From an uncultured Muribaculaceae bacterium (GTDB taxonomy: Bacteria > Bacteroidota > Bacteroidia > Bacteroidales > Muribaculaceae), in NCBI GenBank assembly GCA_910576775.1, contig CAJTJV010000008.1:21409-85408 (forward strand): a stretch of 64,000 nucleotides of DNA, written 5' to 3'. The stretch's first letter is position 1, and each line of letters opens with the position of its first letter. Below, piece by piece: positions 9,613 to 18,482 of this stretch. The position numbers and the translations under genes were made by a program. The notes under the pieces are model-generated. The model saw only the letters and a program-made list of their open reading frames with translations, did not search any database and was not told the DNA's origin.

Positions 9613-9643
9613 CAAAAATACGGATAAGGAGTGTAAAAGCAAA
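9613..9643 (-). promoter_or_regulatory. Bacteroidetes-type promoter for the patB-aroA operon
   Basis: On the minus strand TTTG (9643-9640) and TATTTTTG (9620-9613) are separated by 19 bases, an excellent match to the TTTG-N19-21-TAnnTTTG consensus. The first ATG follows about 25 bases after the -7 element. It sits in the short gap behind the cotH-like gene. Confidence 0.75.
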
Positions 9644-9644
9644 G

Positions 9645-11120
9645 TCAGTTGACAACTTTTAGCGTAACCGGCCAGACAGTTTCGCCCGAAGCCCGAACAA
9701 AAAAGACTCCTTTACCGAATATGCCGGCATCGAAAGTTTCACCTCCATTGCAGACAAAAGTACGCACAAGGGAGCCGTCGACACGGAAAACATCAAGTTT
9801 CAGACCTCCACGCACAAATCCGACACGGAATTTGCCGTCTTCGAACGAAATGGCCGACATATCGTCGGGACGCACCGCTACCCCCGTACCCGCCATATAG
9901 GATATCTCACTGTCAATCCACTCAATATTATCTTGTATAACTTTTTTTGAACGTTCGGCACGCTCTATGGAATTGGCGCTTTCGTATTGGGGCCATCGCT
10001 TGTTGTTGGCAACATCGGCATCTTTAGTCAGCACCCCGAGTCGATCGATATAGTCATACACCTGATTCATGCGACCCTTGATGTTTTCCCACTGCTCGAC
10101 GAGGTTGGCAAAAAATACCTCGGTATTGAACATCGGCTCAATCCAATGTACCTTGGAGTAAGAAGGGTGATCATAGAATATCCAGTCACGTTTGGTATCG
10201 AGACTCAGATCCCACATCGGGCCGAATACCCATTTTGTGCCTTCGCCGAGGTCTTTATGCAGATAAAAACTGCCGTTGAAACCGTCGGTATCGCCGAGAA
10301 CTTCGCGCACAATGAAATACCGCGCTACGGATACAGGGTCGATAAGTTCGGCCCAGCCTGCGCCTGTTGTATCTCCTGAATATATAGCCGAGTTCATATT
10401 GGTAAACTGCCCGGTAAGCCACTCTTTCTGCTTTGCCGACAATGCCTCAGGAGTATGATAGGTTACACGAAGATTCATCTCGGCCGTCTCGGGTATCACT
10501 ATCTGGGTATCATTGACAGTATTGTCTATTTCCACAAGCCAGCCACCGTCCATAATACTTTCGTCCTCGTTCAAATCGGGCTGCTCTGCGATATTCAGAC
10601 GGTTCTTGTCAATCTTGACACTCTCCACCATGAAATAACGGCCTAAATATTCCCCGTTCAGCACAAACTCCACCGGTTCGGAATAAGGAGCCCAGCTTTG
10701 GCCGGTACATCTGGCAAGCTCCATTCCTGCGACACATCCGTAACTTATCAGATTCACGGCATATGGTATAAGGGCGAAATGCTTGCTCTTGGGCATCCCG
10801 AGAATCTCCGTTTTGGCATCGAATTTCAGCTTGTAAGGCTTCTTATCCATTCTCCACGACGCATTTCCGCGGCCTCGGATAGACAATACAACGTTCTGAA
10901 GATTCTGTGCCGTCCTGCCGTTGAGAGTCGTATAGCCGTCGGGAACTGCAATCCTCATAGTTGCCGGTATCTTCGTAACCTTATCAACCACAGGCGCACC
11001 GCCCTGCGTATTGATGTACACAATGGGGATAGTTCCTGTAGGATTGACAGCCTTCACGGCGAAGGCTGAATATAACAGCATCAGCAAGAAGAAAGAGCTA
11101 AAAAGACGTTTCATAAGCAT
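9645..11120 (-). CDS. Secreted CotH-family protein with a degenerate C-terminal sorting-like tail
   Basis: 491 residues with a signal peptide (cleavage near residue 22-24). The CotH region starts with RGRGNASW at about 84-91 and YKLKFDAKTEILGMPKSKHF, continues with EYLGRYFMVESVKIDKNR, and includes VFGPMWDLSLDTKRD. CotH family members are atypical protein kinases in spore formers, but the role of secreted Bacteroidetes members is not known. The last 80 residues (FRVDGSLVRTFVCN...GVFFVRASG) look like a weak T9SS type A domain, which would target the protein to the cell surface. The start could also be the second ATG (11114). The AT-rich restriction genes lie immediately upstream. Confidence 0.8.
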   Translation of the reverse strand: MLMKRLFSSFFLLMLLYSAFAVKAVNPTGTIPIVYINTQGGAPVVDKVTKIPATMRIAVPDGYTTLNGRTAQNLQNVVLSIRGRGNASWRMDKKPYKLKFDAKTEILGMPKSKHFALIPYAVNLISYGCVAGMELARCTGQSWAPYSEPVEFVLNGEYLGRYFMVESVKIDKNRLNIAEQPDLNEDESIMDGGWLVEIDNTVNDTQIVIPETAEMNLRVTYHTPEALSAKQKEWLTGQFTNMNSAIYSGDTTGAGWAELIDPVSVARYFIVREVLGDTDGFNGSFYLHKDLGEGTKWVFGPMWDLSLDTKRDWIFYDHPSYSKVHWIEPMFNTEVFFANLVEQWENIKGRMNQVYDYIDRLGVLTKDADVANNKRWPQYESANSIERAERSKKVIQDNIEWIDSEISYMAGTGVAVRPDDMSAISFEDGKFRVGFVRGGLKLDVFRVDGSLVRTFVCNGGETFDAGIFGKGVFFVRASGETVWPVTLKVVN

Positions 11121-11170
11121 CGGATATCAGATTGGATTAAGAACAAACTATCTATCAGATATTGTATCTG

Positions 11171-13054
11171 CTACAGAACAAAAATTGATTCATCACCACA
11201 TATATTACGGATTTTTATCCGCAACGGTTTGCAATCGGAACATATCGTTCCGTCCCATAGTCTGCTAGTTTTTATGCCATCGCATGTCACTGAGCTATTA
11301 TCCTCAATTTTTATCTCCGTATCGGAATGCCAAGGTGCATTAATATCATCCGTAGTGCTATCAAGGCTTAACCATTCTATAGTTTCGAGTCCGTTATCAC
11401 TTAATAATATCTCACGATAACTCTTCGACGGATTACAAAAGGCCTTCTGATTATATTCGTCAATCTTACGTTTTACCCTGTCGCTAAAAAAAGATACCAC
11501 CTCAACTTTCCATCTGGATATAACACCGTCCTTGATTTCCGTTAGCGTTAATCTCGCTGTATCTTGAGCAACTAATTTATCAAGTACCTCCTCTTTCAAA
11601 TCCCTGTACTCAAATTCTATCAAAGTATCGTTATTTTGATTAACGTATTCTTTTATTGCATCAAGATTATCTACATCGACATAATAAACAATCACTTTCT
11701 TGATATTTAATTCGGCAAGTTGCAAGACCTCATCAAACAAGAGTTTATGAATCGATGCTGTTGTCAGGACCCTAGACTGGGCACCTTCGACAAATCTCGG
11801 AATATATACCGGAACTTTTCCATACCTCGAATCGTTTATCACCCCGGCCCAGGCAGCCCCTAAAGTATGTTCTTTGACAAGCCCATCTATAAGAGTCGGA
11901 ATGATTTCATCCGTCTGTACCGGATTTCTAAATAGCGAAACTCCGTCTTGAACCACAAGACGGCGGAATGAAGCCTTTTCTTTCACAAGACGGTCGCGTG
12001 CGGTGCTTATACTATTTGCATTGATATCGACATGAATAAAGCGACGTCCAAGTTTCGATGCCACTGCAGCCGTTACTCCACTACCCCCGAAAAAGTCCGC
12101 AACAACCATACCTTCATTACTGCTGGCTCGGATTATTCGATCAAGAAGAGACTCCGGTTTCTGAGTTGCATAATCCACCTTTTCCTCAGAGGTAGGCTGT
12201 TGTTGAAAAGACATTATATCATTCCAAACGTCCCCAAACGGTTTTCCTTTTGCCTCCACCTCGTCGCGGTATCTTGTGGTACCATGCGCGACCATATACC
12301 ACCGTCCGTTTTCATCCTGACGATTGAATGAATCAAGATACTCTTTTTTATGCGGCTGCCGCAATTTATTGAAAATCCTATCTTGCCCCATTGAATAATA
12401 AAAAATGGTATCATGTCCTCTCACCCAATTCGGCGCGATTGTCTTGAAACCCGACAAGACCTGAATATCCCAAACAATCTCTCTTTGAAAATTCGATTCA
12501 CCGAATATTTCATCAAGAAGAATCTTAACATAGTGTCCTATATGATAATCCAAATGCACATAAATCGAAGCCGTAGGGCTCATCACCGACTTTATGGCTA
12601 GCAAATTCTCGTACATCCAATTAAGATAGCGTTCCTTATCCCATATATCGCCATACATTTTGGATTCGAAAGTACGTATATCGTCATTGTCCAGAGTGGC
12701 TCGCGCGGTATCCTTTTCAGCAGCAAACTTTGGATTGCGACGAAGATATACTTTTTTTGCGTAATCGGCACCACTGGCAAAAGGCGGGTCTATATAGACT
12801 AAATCAACCGTTATGTTTCGTTCTCGGAGATATGCACAAGCCGACACACACTCCCCTTGGATTATCAAATTATCCGAGATTTCTCCAACCAACTCTTTCT
12901 CTGCCACCTCATAAAGTGGCATACCTCTGCGGACTCTCGCTTCTACTTCTGAATCATCCTTATAAGTAAGAAGTTTTCGTGATCTTGTAAAATTGGAAAG
13001 TATAGCTTGACCTTGAAGTATAGTCGGTGAATATGAAACGTATTTGACAGGCAT
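11171..13054 (-). CDS. Type III restriction-modification system, DNA adenine methyltransferase (Mod)
   Basis: 627 residues. A beta-class amino-methyltransferase with catalytic motif IV, DPPF, at 89-92 and the S-adenosylmethionine-binding motif DFFGGSG at about 333. The region between and after these motifs is the presumed target-recognition segment. It methylates an adenine in an asymmetric site that cannot be deduced from sequence. The gene starts 3 bases after the stop of the restriction subunit. The cysteine-containing C-terminal tail (CDGIKTSRLWDGTICSDCK) is a possible metal site. Base composition is visibly richer in A+T than the genes on both sides, which suggests acquisition by transfer. 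Confidence 0.92.
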   Translation of the reverse strand: MPVKYVSYSPTILQGQAILSNFTRSRKLLTYKDDSEVEARVRRGMPLYEVAEKELVGEISDNLIIQGECVSACAYLRERNITVDLVYIDPPFASGADYAKKVYLRRNPKFAAEKDTARATLDNDDIRTFESKMYGDIWDKERYLNWMYENLLAIKSVMSPTASIYVHLDYHIGHYVKILLDEIFGESNFQREIVWDIQVLSGFKTIAPNWVRGHDTIFYYSMGQDRIFNKLRQPHKKEYLDSFNRQDENGRWYMVAHGTTRYRDEVEAKGKPFGDVWNDIMSFQQQPTSEEKVDYATQKPESLLDRIIRASSNEGMVVADFFGGSGVTAAVASKLGRRFIHVDINANSISTARDRLVKEKASFRRLVVQDGVSLFRNPVQTDEIIPTLIDGLVKEHTLGAAWAGVINDSRYGKVPVYIPRFVEGAQSRVLTTASIHKLLFDEVLQLAELNIKKVIVYYVDVDNLDAIKEYVNQNNDTLIEFEYRDLKEEVLDKLVAQDTARLTLTEIKDGVISRWKVEVVSFFSDRVKRKIDEYNQKAFCNPSKSYREILLSDNGLETIEWLSLDSTTDDINAPWHSDTEIKIEDNSSVTCDGIKTSRLWDGTICSDCKPLRIKIRNICGDESIFVL

Positions 13055-13057
13055 CCT

Positions 13058-15964
13058 TCAACTATTTAAAAAGTTTGAAATTTTTTGTTCTGTGTATTGA
13101 TATCGTTCATTTTCCGGCATCGATTCCGGAATATAAAGGAACTCGAACTTAGTAGTCCCCTGCTCGTTGTTTATGTCGACAAAATCTTTCATAAAATCTT
13201 TTTTATCCTTGAAAGCATTCTCAAAAATGGAACCTTTTGTCTCCACCAATATAACTCTTAATATGCGGCCTGCATCGTCACGTTTAAGGACAATAAAATC
13301 CGGATAATATTTACCTATATTTTTCCAAAATTTACCATCGAATTTAAAACATTCGATATAAAAATCCGTCAAAGAATCATCTCCGTTAAAATATGCCTCT
13401 AACTTATCATCAGATTCTAATAAAGAACGTAGAATTCTTGAATAATAGCTTTTCTCCAGACCGCTGTCGAATGAATACGGTAAATAATGATACGTTCTTC
13501 GTTCGATACTTTCTCGCGCACTCGGAATATATTGACTCCGGAGTACATTGGCTGCCTCTATTTGTCCGGACATTTCCAACGTTTCCACGGCAACACGTAT
13601 AGCCTCCGGCAAAACTTTAGGTTTATCGGATTCTAATATTTTTTGCGCCTCATCTTCTGGAGGAAATATTATTCTATCAGAAGAAGCAAAATATGGTAGT
13701 GAAAGCTTTTCTACTTTAAGGAGCGACGCATCCTTTGGAATTGCTTCTTTCGAAAATTTCACATCATAACGGTCCGTAAAGCATTTCCTGATATCCGATC
13801 GTAATTTATGTTGAGCTATCGCCGGATTAAGAACTCTTACATTATCTGGCCGAAGAATAGTAACTGAATCGAAAAGCGATTTCAAAATTTGACTATACCC
13901 TCCTAATTCGACCGTAGAAATTGAGAAGAATGATTCTTTCGCAATAAGATTAATCCAATGATTATATTCCATCGCTTGTAGATCATCGTAGTTCTTTGAT
14001 TTCCCGATTATTCTTTCCGAGCCATCGAGCTTCTTCTCAATAATAATGGCGCATGTTTTCTTCTCTGGTACTATAGCCTTCAACCGTTGTTCGGTATTCT
14101 CTTTTCCTGCTGAAACCACCGCATATGAAAAATGTAACTGAATATACGATAGCTCCGGAAGCTGAACTATATCTTGTCTTGAAAACCTCCGGATAAGTTT
14201 CTGATTTAAAATCGGACTTTGTATTTCTGAGACAGATGAATGATGTTCCTTTCTAAGTTGCTCGTCCAGTTTCTGTTCATTGAATTTATTAAGCCATATC
14301 AAAGCATGCTCTTTCCCCGAATCGACAACTTCGCGAAGACATCGGCAACTTGTCTGAAGCACCATATTTCTCGGGGACGAGTTTTCGTTAGGCAGTATTA
14401 CCGAAGTGAGACTCTTGCAATTCCATCCTTCTTTACCTATTTGGGCAAGCAACACAACACGTGTTTTTGACAATTCCGTATCCAACGATTTAAAACGAGC
14501 TTCTGAATCCGATGGACATGAAAAGCCCTCCTTATTAGTCCGATAATATTTCAATACTGCTTCGTCAGGGTTTATTCCATGATGGCGACAGATAGAGACC
14601 ACCAATGGGAAAATCTGTGTTTCGAGAGTCGCTATTCTTCCGCAATATATGACAAGTTTGGCATACCCAACTTTCGGATATACCTTATTTCCATACAATG
14701 ACAGAAATTCCTCGAGGCCATTCCGCACAATATCCTCCATCGACACATCCGAGGATTTTATTACAGGAATTTTCAAGAAATTGCCCACTGCATTTACAAG
14801 CGGGTAATAAGTCACGACATTCGATAACATAGCATTCTTTATCGTCAGACTTTCCGATATCACAATCTTTTCAGGAATCGACAGATAAGGGGTACCAGAA
14901 AACCCGAGTACGGAGTTAAAAGTATTCTCTGCCACCCACCTTTCTACAACCTGCCTTAAAAGTTGCTCTTCACTTGCATGGTGAACCTCGTCAATCATAA
15001 TACAGAGATTCGGAATCTTTGCTATTATTTTACGAAGTTCATTCGCCATTTCAGCTTTAAGCCATTCAACACGTTCCTTTTCACTCATTAGATTTGGGAT
15101 TGACGGTGCAGAATTCTGCTTATGATTTATCCTGTCATAGAGTTTTTCTGCGTTCGTAATCACAATAAGCCCATCCAAAGTTTCAAACGGTTGATGTACT
15201 TGTATTTTAAGCGCATTCGGATTCTTTACTTTATTGCTGTTTTTGGCCGTGTTGTCATCTTCCAGTATTTCATATTTCAATTTTGCCTTTATACGAGATG
15301 CTGTAGGCTCCGGCAAAATAAAAGTCGGGTCAAAAGCTTGCATATCTTTCAGACTCGGGATAATCGATGACTTTAAGCCTGCTGGAGCAAGTACAATAAA
15401 ATTATGAGCAAATATTTTATTATTGGGTTCGTTTAAAGCAAAATATAGATTTAAATAAACGAATGCAGCCATAAGCCATGTCTTACCCGCACCCATAGGA
15501 ATGCTAAAAAGATAATCAGGATATTCTATACCATAAAAGAGAGCCTTTATTATCTTCTTATAATCAAGCGCCGAAGGAGTATCAGCAATCAAGGCTGCAA
15601 GAGTGGCAGATGTTGAAATTCCTTTATCATCCATTGATGTCGCATACTCATATAAAGCCCTAGCCGCCGGACTATCTTTTATAAACTTGCGGCTTGATGC
15701 CTTTAGCTGTAATTCATCCAAATCTTTGTCGCTCAAAGAATTGAAACAGCCATCATACATAAGTTCCCATAATGGTTTATTATTACAAGCTATTTTTAGG
15801 TACAAATATGTCTTGATAGCATCCAACTGAGCATCACGTAATTTACCGTGACGTTCCATATAATCCGTCAATGATTTTACGGAACATTCATCGGAACAGA
15901 ACCATTCGTCTCTCTTAGCCTTAATTAGCCTGTATAACATGCGAAATATATATTCGGTAGACAA
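13058..15964 (-). CDS. Type III restriction-modification system, restriction/helicase subunit (Res)
   Basis: 968 residues. An SF2 helicase core with Walker A MGAGKTW at 157-163, Walker B/DEAD-box equivalent MIDEVHHA near 325, motif III GFSGTPY, motif V QIGKEGWNCKSL and motif VI QTSCRCLR. The last is unusual in having Ser-Cys where QxxGR is normal. Near the C-terminus YPDFIVLK followed by VETKGS forms a PD-ExK nuclease site. The protein should translocate or switch on ATP and cut DNA when two unmodified sites face each other, together with Mod. All motifs appear intact, so the system is probably active. It precedes mod, the reverse of the common mod-res order. No integrase or phage gene is adjacent. 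Confidence 0.92.
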   Translation of the reverse strand: MSTEYIFRMLYRLIKAKRDEWFCSDECSVKSLTDYMERHGKLRDAQLDAIKTYLYLKIACNNKPLWELMYDGCFNSLSDKDLDELQLKASSRKFIKDSPAARALYEYATSMDDKGISTSATLAALIADTPSALDYKKIIKALFYGIEYPDYLFSIPMGAGKTWLMAAFVYLNLYFALNEPNNKIFAHNFIVLAPAGLKSSIIPSLKDMQAFDPTFILPEPTASRIKAKLKYEILEDDNTAKNSNKVKNPNALKIQVHQPFETLDGLIVITNAEKLYDRINHKQNSAPSIPNLMSEKERVEWLKAEMANELRKIIAKIPNLCIMIDEVHHASEEQLLRQVVERWVAENTFNSVLGFSGTPYLSIPEKIVISESLTIKNAMLSNVVTYYPLVNAVGNFLKIPVIKSSDVSMEDIVRNGLEEFLSLYGNKVYPKVGYAKLVIYCGRIATLETQIFPLVVSICRHHGINPDEAVLKYYRTNKEGFSCPSDSEARFKSLDTELSKTRVVLLAQIGKEGWNCKSLTSVILPNENSSPRNMVLQTSCRCLREVVDSGKEHALIWLNKFNEQKLDEQLRKEHHSSVSEIQSPILNQKLIRRFSRQDIVQLPELSYIQLHFSYAVVSAGKENTEQRLKAIVPEKKTCAIIIEKKLDGSERIIGKSKNYDDLQAMEYNHWINLIAKESFFSISTVELGGYSQILKSLFDSVTILRPDNVRVLNPAIAQHKLRSDIRKCFTDRYDVKFSKEAIPKDASLLKVEKLSLPYFASSDRIIFPPEDEAQKILESDKPKVLPEAIRVAVETLEMSGQIEAANVLRSQYIPSARESIERRTYHYLPYSFDSGLEKSYYSRILRSLLESDDKLEAYFNGDDSLTDFYIECFKFDGKFWKNIGKYYPDFIVLKRDDAGRILRVILVETKGSIFENAFKDKKDFMKDFVDINNEQGTTKFEFLYIPESMPENERYQYTEQKISNFLNS

Positions 15965-16318
15965 TATCCGGATTAATTCCGAAACAATTTATGCAAAGAT
16001 ACGAATTAGTTTCCTTATATCGTACCGGCATATTAAAAAAGGACAAATAAGGCGAAGGGTAAAAAAACTCTATCTCAATATTTTGCAGTACAGACTGTTT
16101 AGAGTTAGTCCGACGAAAATGATTAGAATTGAAATATGTTTTACAACATCAATGATTTCAACCCTGTAAAACTACAGAAACGCCAAATTCACAAACAATT
16201 ATATTTCGTCGAACTCACGTTAATTATTGTTTGTTGTACTATAAATTCATAACTGAAATGTTTCTCGGATTTTTGTATATGAGAGACAATAGCCTAATTA
16301 ATTACCTTATTATTGACT
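15965..16318. other. 354-base AT-rich intergenic region between res and the lipocalin gene
   Basis: No credible gene. On the minus strand TATCTTTG (16001-15994) could be the -7 element of the restriction operon, but no matching -33 is seen. An imperfect inverted repeat (16191-16202 and 16223-16234, 12 bases with one mismatch) lies upstream of the divergent lipocalin gene and could be a regulator site or a relic. No direct repeats or recombinase site were found. Confidence 0.5.
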
Positions 16319-16819
16319 ATGAAGAAGATTGTTTTTTTAGTTTTCATAGCCGGCCTGCTGACGGGATGTAGTAAGTTGACAGTAGACAATTCAGTCGTGA
16401 GTGAGCTTGACTTGCAGCGATTCTTAGGCACATGGTACGAAATTGCCCGTTTCGACCACAGATTTGAACAGGGCATGGAGCAGACCAAGGCCAACTATAT
16501 GTTGCGCGACGACGGTAACATTGATGTACTTAACACGGGTATTAAGAACGGAAAGCCACAGACCGCCAAGGGCAAGGCTAAGTTGACGGATGTGCCTGCC
16601 ATGCTACGTGTGTCGTTCTTCGGTTCATTTTATTCTGACTATAGGGTTATGCTTATTAACTCTGATTACATGTATGCGCTCATTGGAAGCGGAAATGACA
16701 AGTATCTTTGGATTCTGTCTCGCACGCCGCAACTCTCTGATAGCATCAAGACCATAATACTATCCGAGGCGCAACGTCGCGGCTACGATACGGAGAGTCT
16801 TATTTGGGTAGAACATTAG
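16319..16819 (+). CDS. Bacterial lipocalin, outer-membrane lipoprotein (Blc-like)
   Basis: 166 residues from the ATG at 16319 (an in-frame TTG lies two codons earlier). A lipoprotein signal peptide ends in LLTGC with the lipidated Cys at 17. The lipocalin signature GTWYEIARFDHRFE begins at 37, followed by the barrel strands and the C-terminal helix. Bacterial lipocalins bind lysophospholipids or fatty acids in the envelope and are often stress-induced. The gene is convergent with MIP synthase and they share a strong terminator. It sits between the restriction system and the inositol-lipid genes, so a link to membrane lipid upkeep is possible but not shown. Confidence 0.93.
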   Translation: MKKIVFLVFIAGLLTGCSKLTVDNSVVSELDLQRFLGTWYEIARFDHRFEQGMEQTKANYMLRDDGNIDVLNTGIKNGKPQTAKGKAKLTDVPAMLRVSFFGSFYSDYRVMLINSDYMYALIGSGNDKYLWILSRTPQLSDSIKTIILSEAQRRGYDTESLIWVEH

Positions 16820-16837
16820 AATTGGTTAGTATATCCA

Positions 16838-16896
16838 TACACATATCAGCATAAAAAGGGCGCCCCGAGGACGCCCTTTTTATGCTGATATGTGTA
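16838..16896. terminator. Strong bidirectional intrinsic terminator
   Basis: A perfect 25-base-pair stem (16838-16862 with 16872-16896) closes a 9-base loop. The outer arms are AT-rich and the core is GC-rich (GGGCG/CGCCC). T-rich runs flank the core on either strand. It serves the convergent lipocalin and MIP synthase genes. Confidence 0.9.
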
Positions 16897-16903
16897 GTTT
16901 ATT

Positions 16904-18232
16904 TTAGTCGATGAGTTCGTCAGCTTCGTAACCGCCCATTTCGCGAATAGCGTTCTTGAGCATTACATACTGCTGGAAGAGGTGGTTTACAGGCACTTCG
17001 TCCTTGGTGTAGTCGTGCATCGGGCTCTTGAGGAAGAAGCTCAGGAAGCGCTGGATGCCGAAGCGACCGGCGCGTGCTGCAAGGTCGCTCAGGAGAACGA
17101 GATCCAGGCAGAGGGGAGCTGCGAGGATAGAGTCGCGGCAGAGGAAATTGATCTTGATCTGCATGGGATAGCCCATCCAGCCGAAGATATCGATGTTATC
17201 CCAACCTTCCTTGTTGTCGTTGCGCGGAGGATAGTAGTTGATACGTACTTTGTGGTAGTACTGGTTATCCTCATCGTTGCCATGTCCGTAGAGATCGGGC
17301 TGGTTTTCGGGAACAAGGATTGATTCGAGTGTCGAGAGTTTGGAAACCTCTTTTGTACGGAAATTGGCGGGTTCGTCCAACACGAGACCGTCGCGGTTGC
17401 CGAGGATATTGGTCGAGAACCATCCGCTCAGACCGAGGCAACGTGTGCCGATGATAGGAGCGAAGCCCGATTTAACGAGAGTCTGGCCGGTCTTGAAATC
17501 CTTACCTGCGATAGGCATTCCGGTCTTTTCGGCGAGTTCCCACATTGCAGGAATGTCTACGGTAGTGTTGGGTGCACCCATGATGAAAGGAGCGCCTTCG
17601 CTGAGAGCTGCATAAGCATAGCACATAGAAGGAGCGATATTCTCGCGGTCGTCGGCCTTCATGGCAGCTTCGAGAGCTTCGAGGGTATAGTGAACTTTTT
17701 CGTTAACGGGAACATAGACTTCGGTGGAAGCGGCCCAGAGAACTACGATACGTTCCGCACCGGATGCCTTCTTGAAATTGCGGATATCCTCGCGGAGAGC
17801 CTCAACCATTTCCCAACGGGTCTTGCAGTCCTTTACATTGTCGCCGTCGAGACGCTTTGCATAGTTGTGGTCGAAAGCAGCCTTCATAGGCACTATTTTC
17901 TGGAGTTCGTCCTTTACGGGTTCGATATCCTTTTCTTTAAGAACCTCTGCGTTGATAGCGGATTCGTAAGCATTGGCAGGGTAAACGTCCCATGCGGCAA
18001 ATTCAATATCCTTGAGGTCGGCAAGAGGAACGATTTCGTTATATTTGAGATATTTTTTGTCGGCACCCTGCCCTACACGCATACGGTCGTACTGAGTCAT
18101 GGAACCAACAGGTTTGGCAAGGCCTTTGCGTGTCATAAGGACACCGGTCATAAAAGTAGTTGTGACAGCACCGAGGCCGACAACCATCACACCGAGCTTA
18201 CCGGTAGCTGGCTTTACTTTACTTTCACTCAT
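16904..18232 (-). CDS. ino1: Inositol-3-phosphate synthase (MIP synthase)
   Basis: Converts glucose-6-phosphate to 1D-myo-inositol-3-phosphate with bound NAD+ in the cytoplasm, the entry step to inositol lipids. 442 residues. The Rossmann glycine motif is GVMVVGLGAVTTT (14-26). The second half contains VLWAASTEVYVPVNE, ALSEGAPFIMGAPNTT, AGKDFKTGQTLVKS (the catalytic lysine region) and the SGWFSTNILGNRDG stretch, all characteristic of the family. Homologues supply inositol phosphate for phosphoinositol dihydroceramide in Bacteroides thetaiotaomicron. It lies downstream of the eight-gene lipid operon but is separated by 250 bases and has its own promoter, so supply and use may be regulated separately. 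Confidence 0.95.
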   Translation of the reverse strand: MSESKVKPATGKLGVMVVGLGAVTTTFMTGVLMTRKGLAKPVGSMTQYDRMRVGQGADKKYLKYNEIVPLADLKDIEFAAWDVYPANAYESAINAEVLKEKDIEPVKDELQKIVPMKAAFDHNYAKRLDGDNVKDCKTRWEMVEALREDIRNFKKASGAERIVVLWAASTEVYVPVNEKVHYTLEALEAAMKADDRENIAPSMCYAYAALSEGAPFIMGAPNTTVDIPAMWELAEKTGMPIAGKDFKTGQTLVKSGFAPIIGTRCLGLSGWFSTNILGNRDGLVLDEPANFRTKEVSKLSTLESILVPENQPDLYGHGNDEDNQYYHKVRINYYPPRNDNKEGWDNIDIFGWMGYPMQIKINFLCRDSILAAPLCLDLVLLSDLAARAGRFGIQRFLSFFLKSPMHDYTKDEVPVNHLFQQYVMLKNAIREMGGYEADELID

Positions 18233-18308
18233 GATTTACTTTTTAAGTGATTGATTATTATTTATTTACTTTTTCTCATTATATATAAGCCCATACATAA
18301 CGTAAGGC

Positions 18309-18328
18309 CGGTGCACAGATGTGCACTG
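18309..18328 (-). promoter_or_regulatory. Small hairpin in the MIP synthase 5' leader
   Basis: GTGCAC-AGAT-GTGCAC (18311-18326) forms a six-pair stem, extended by two more pairs (one G-T), within the roughly 100-base leader between the predicted start of transcription and the ATG. It could affect translation or stability; no known riboswitch was recognised. Confidence 0.4.
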
Positions 18329-18339
18329 TTTTTGACGCC

Positions 18340-18369
18340 CAAAAGTAGTAATAGTTTTGATTATGCAAA
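18340..18369 (-). promoter_or_regulatory. Bacteroidetes-type promoter for MIP synthase
   Basis: On the minus strand TTTG (18369-18366) and TACTTTTG (18347-18340) are 18 bases apart. The match to the consensus is good though the spacer is one base short. It supports independent transcription of MIP synthase. Confidence 0.6.
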
Positions 18370-18482
18370 AATCTTTTTACTACAAATTTGTTAAAGATTT
18401 GCTAATGTTGTATAATTTAAGCCTGTTTGTGTAAATTTTTCTTAAATCAACGACTATCATTACGTAATATTGTTATCGCAAG

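Noticed and set aside
11171..15964. BREX, DISARM or another multi-gene defence island
   Set aside because: Only the two subunits of a Type III restriction-modification system are present; no PglX/PglZ, DrmA/DrmB or other partner genes flank them.
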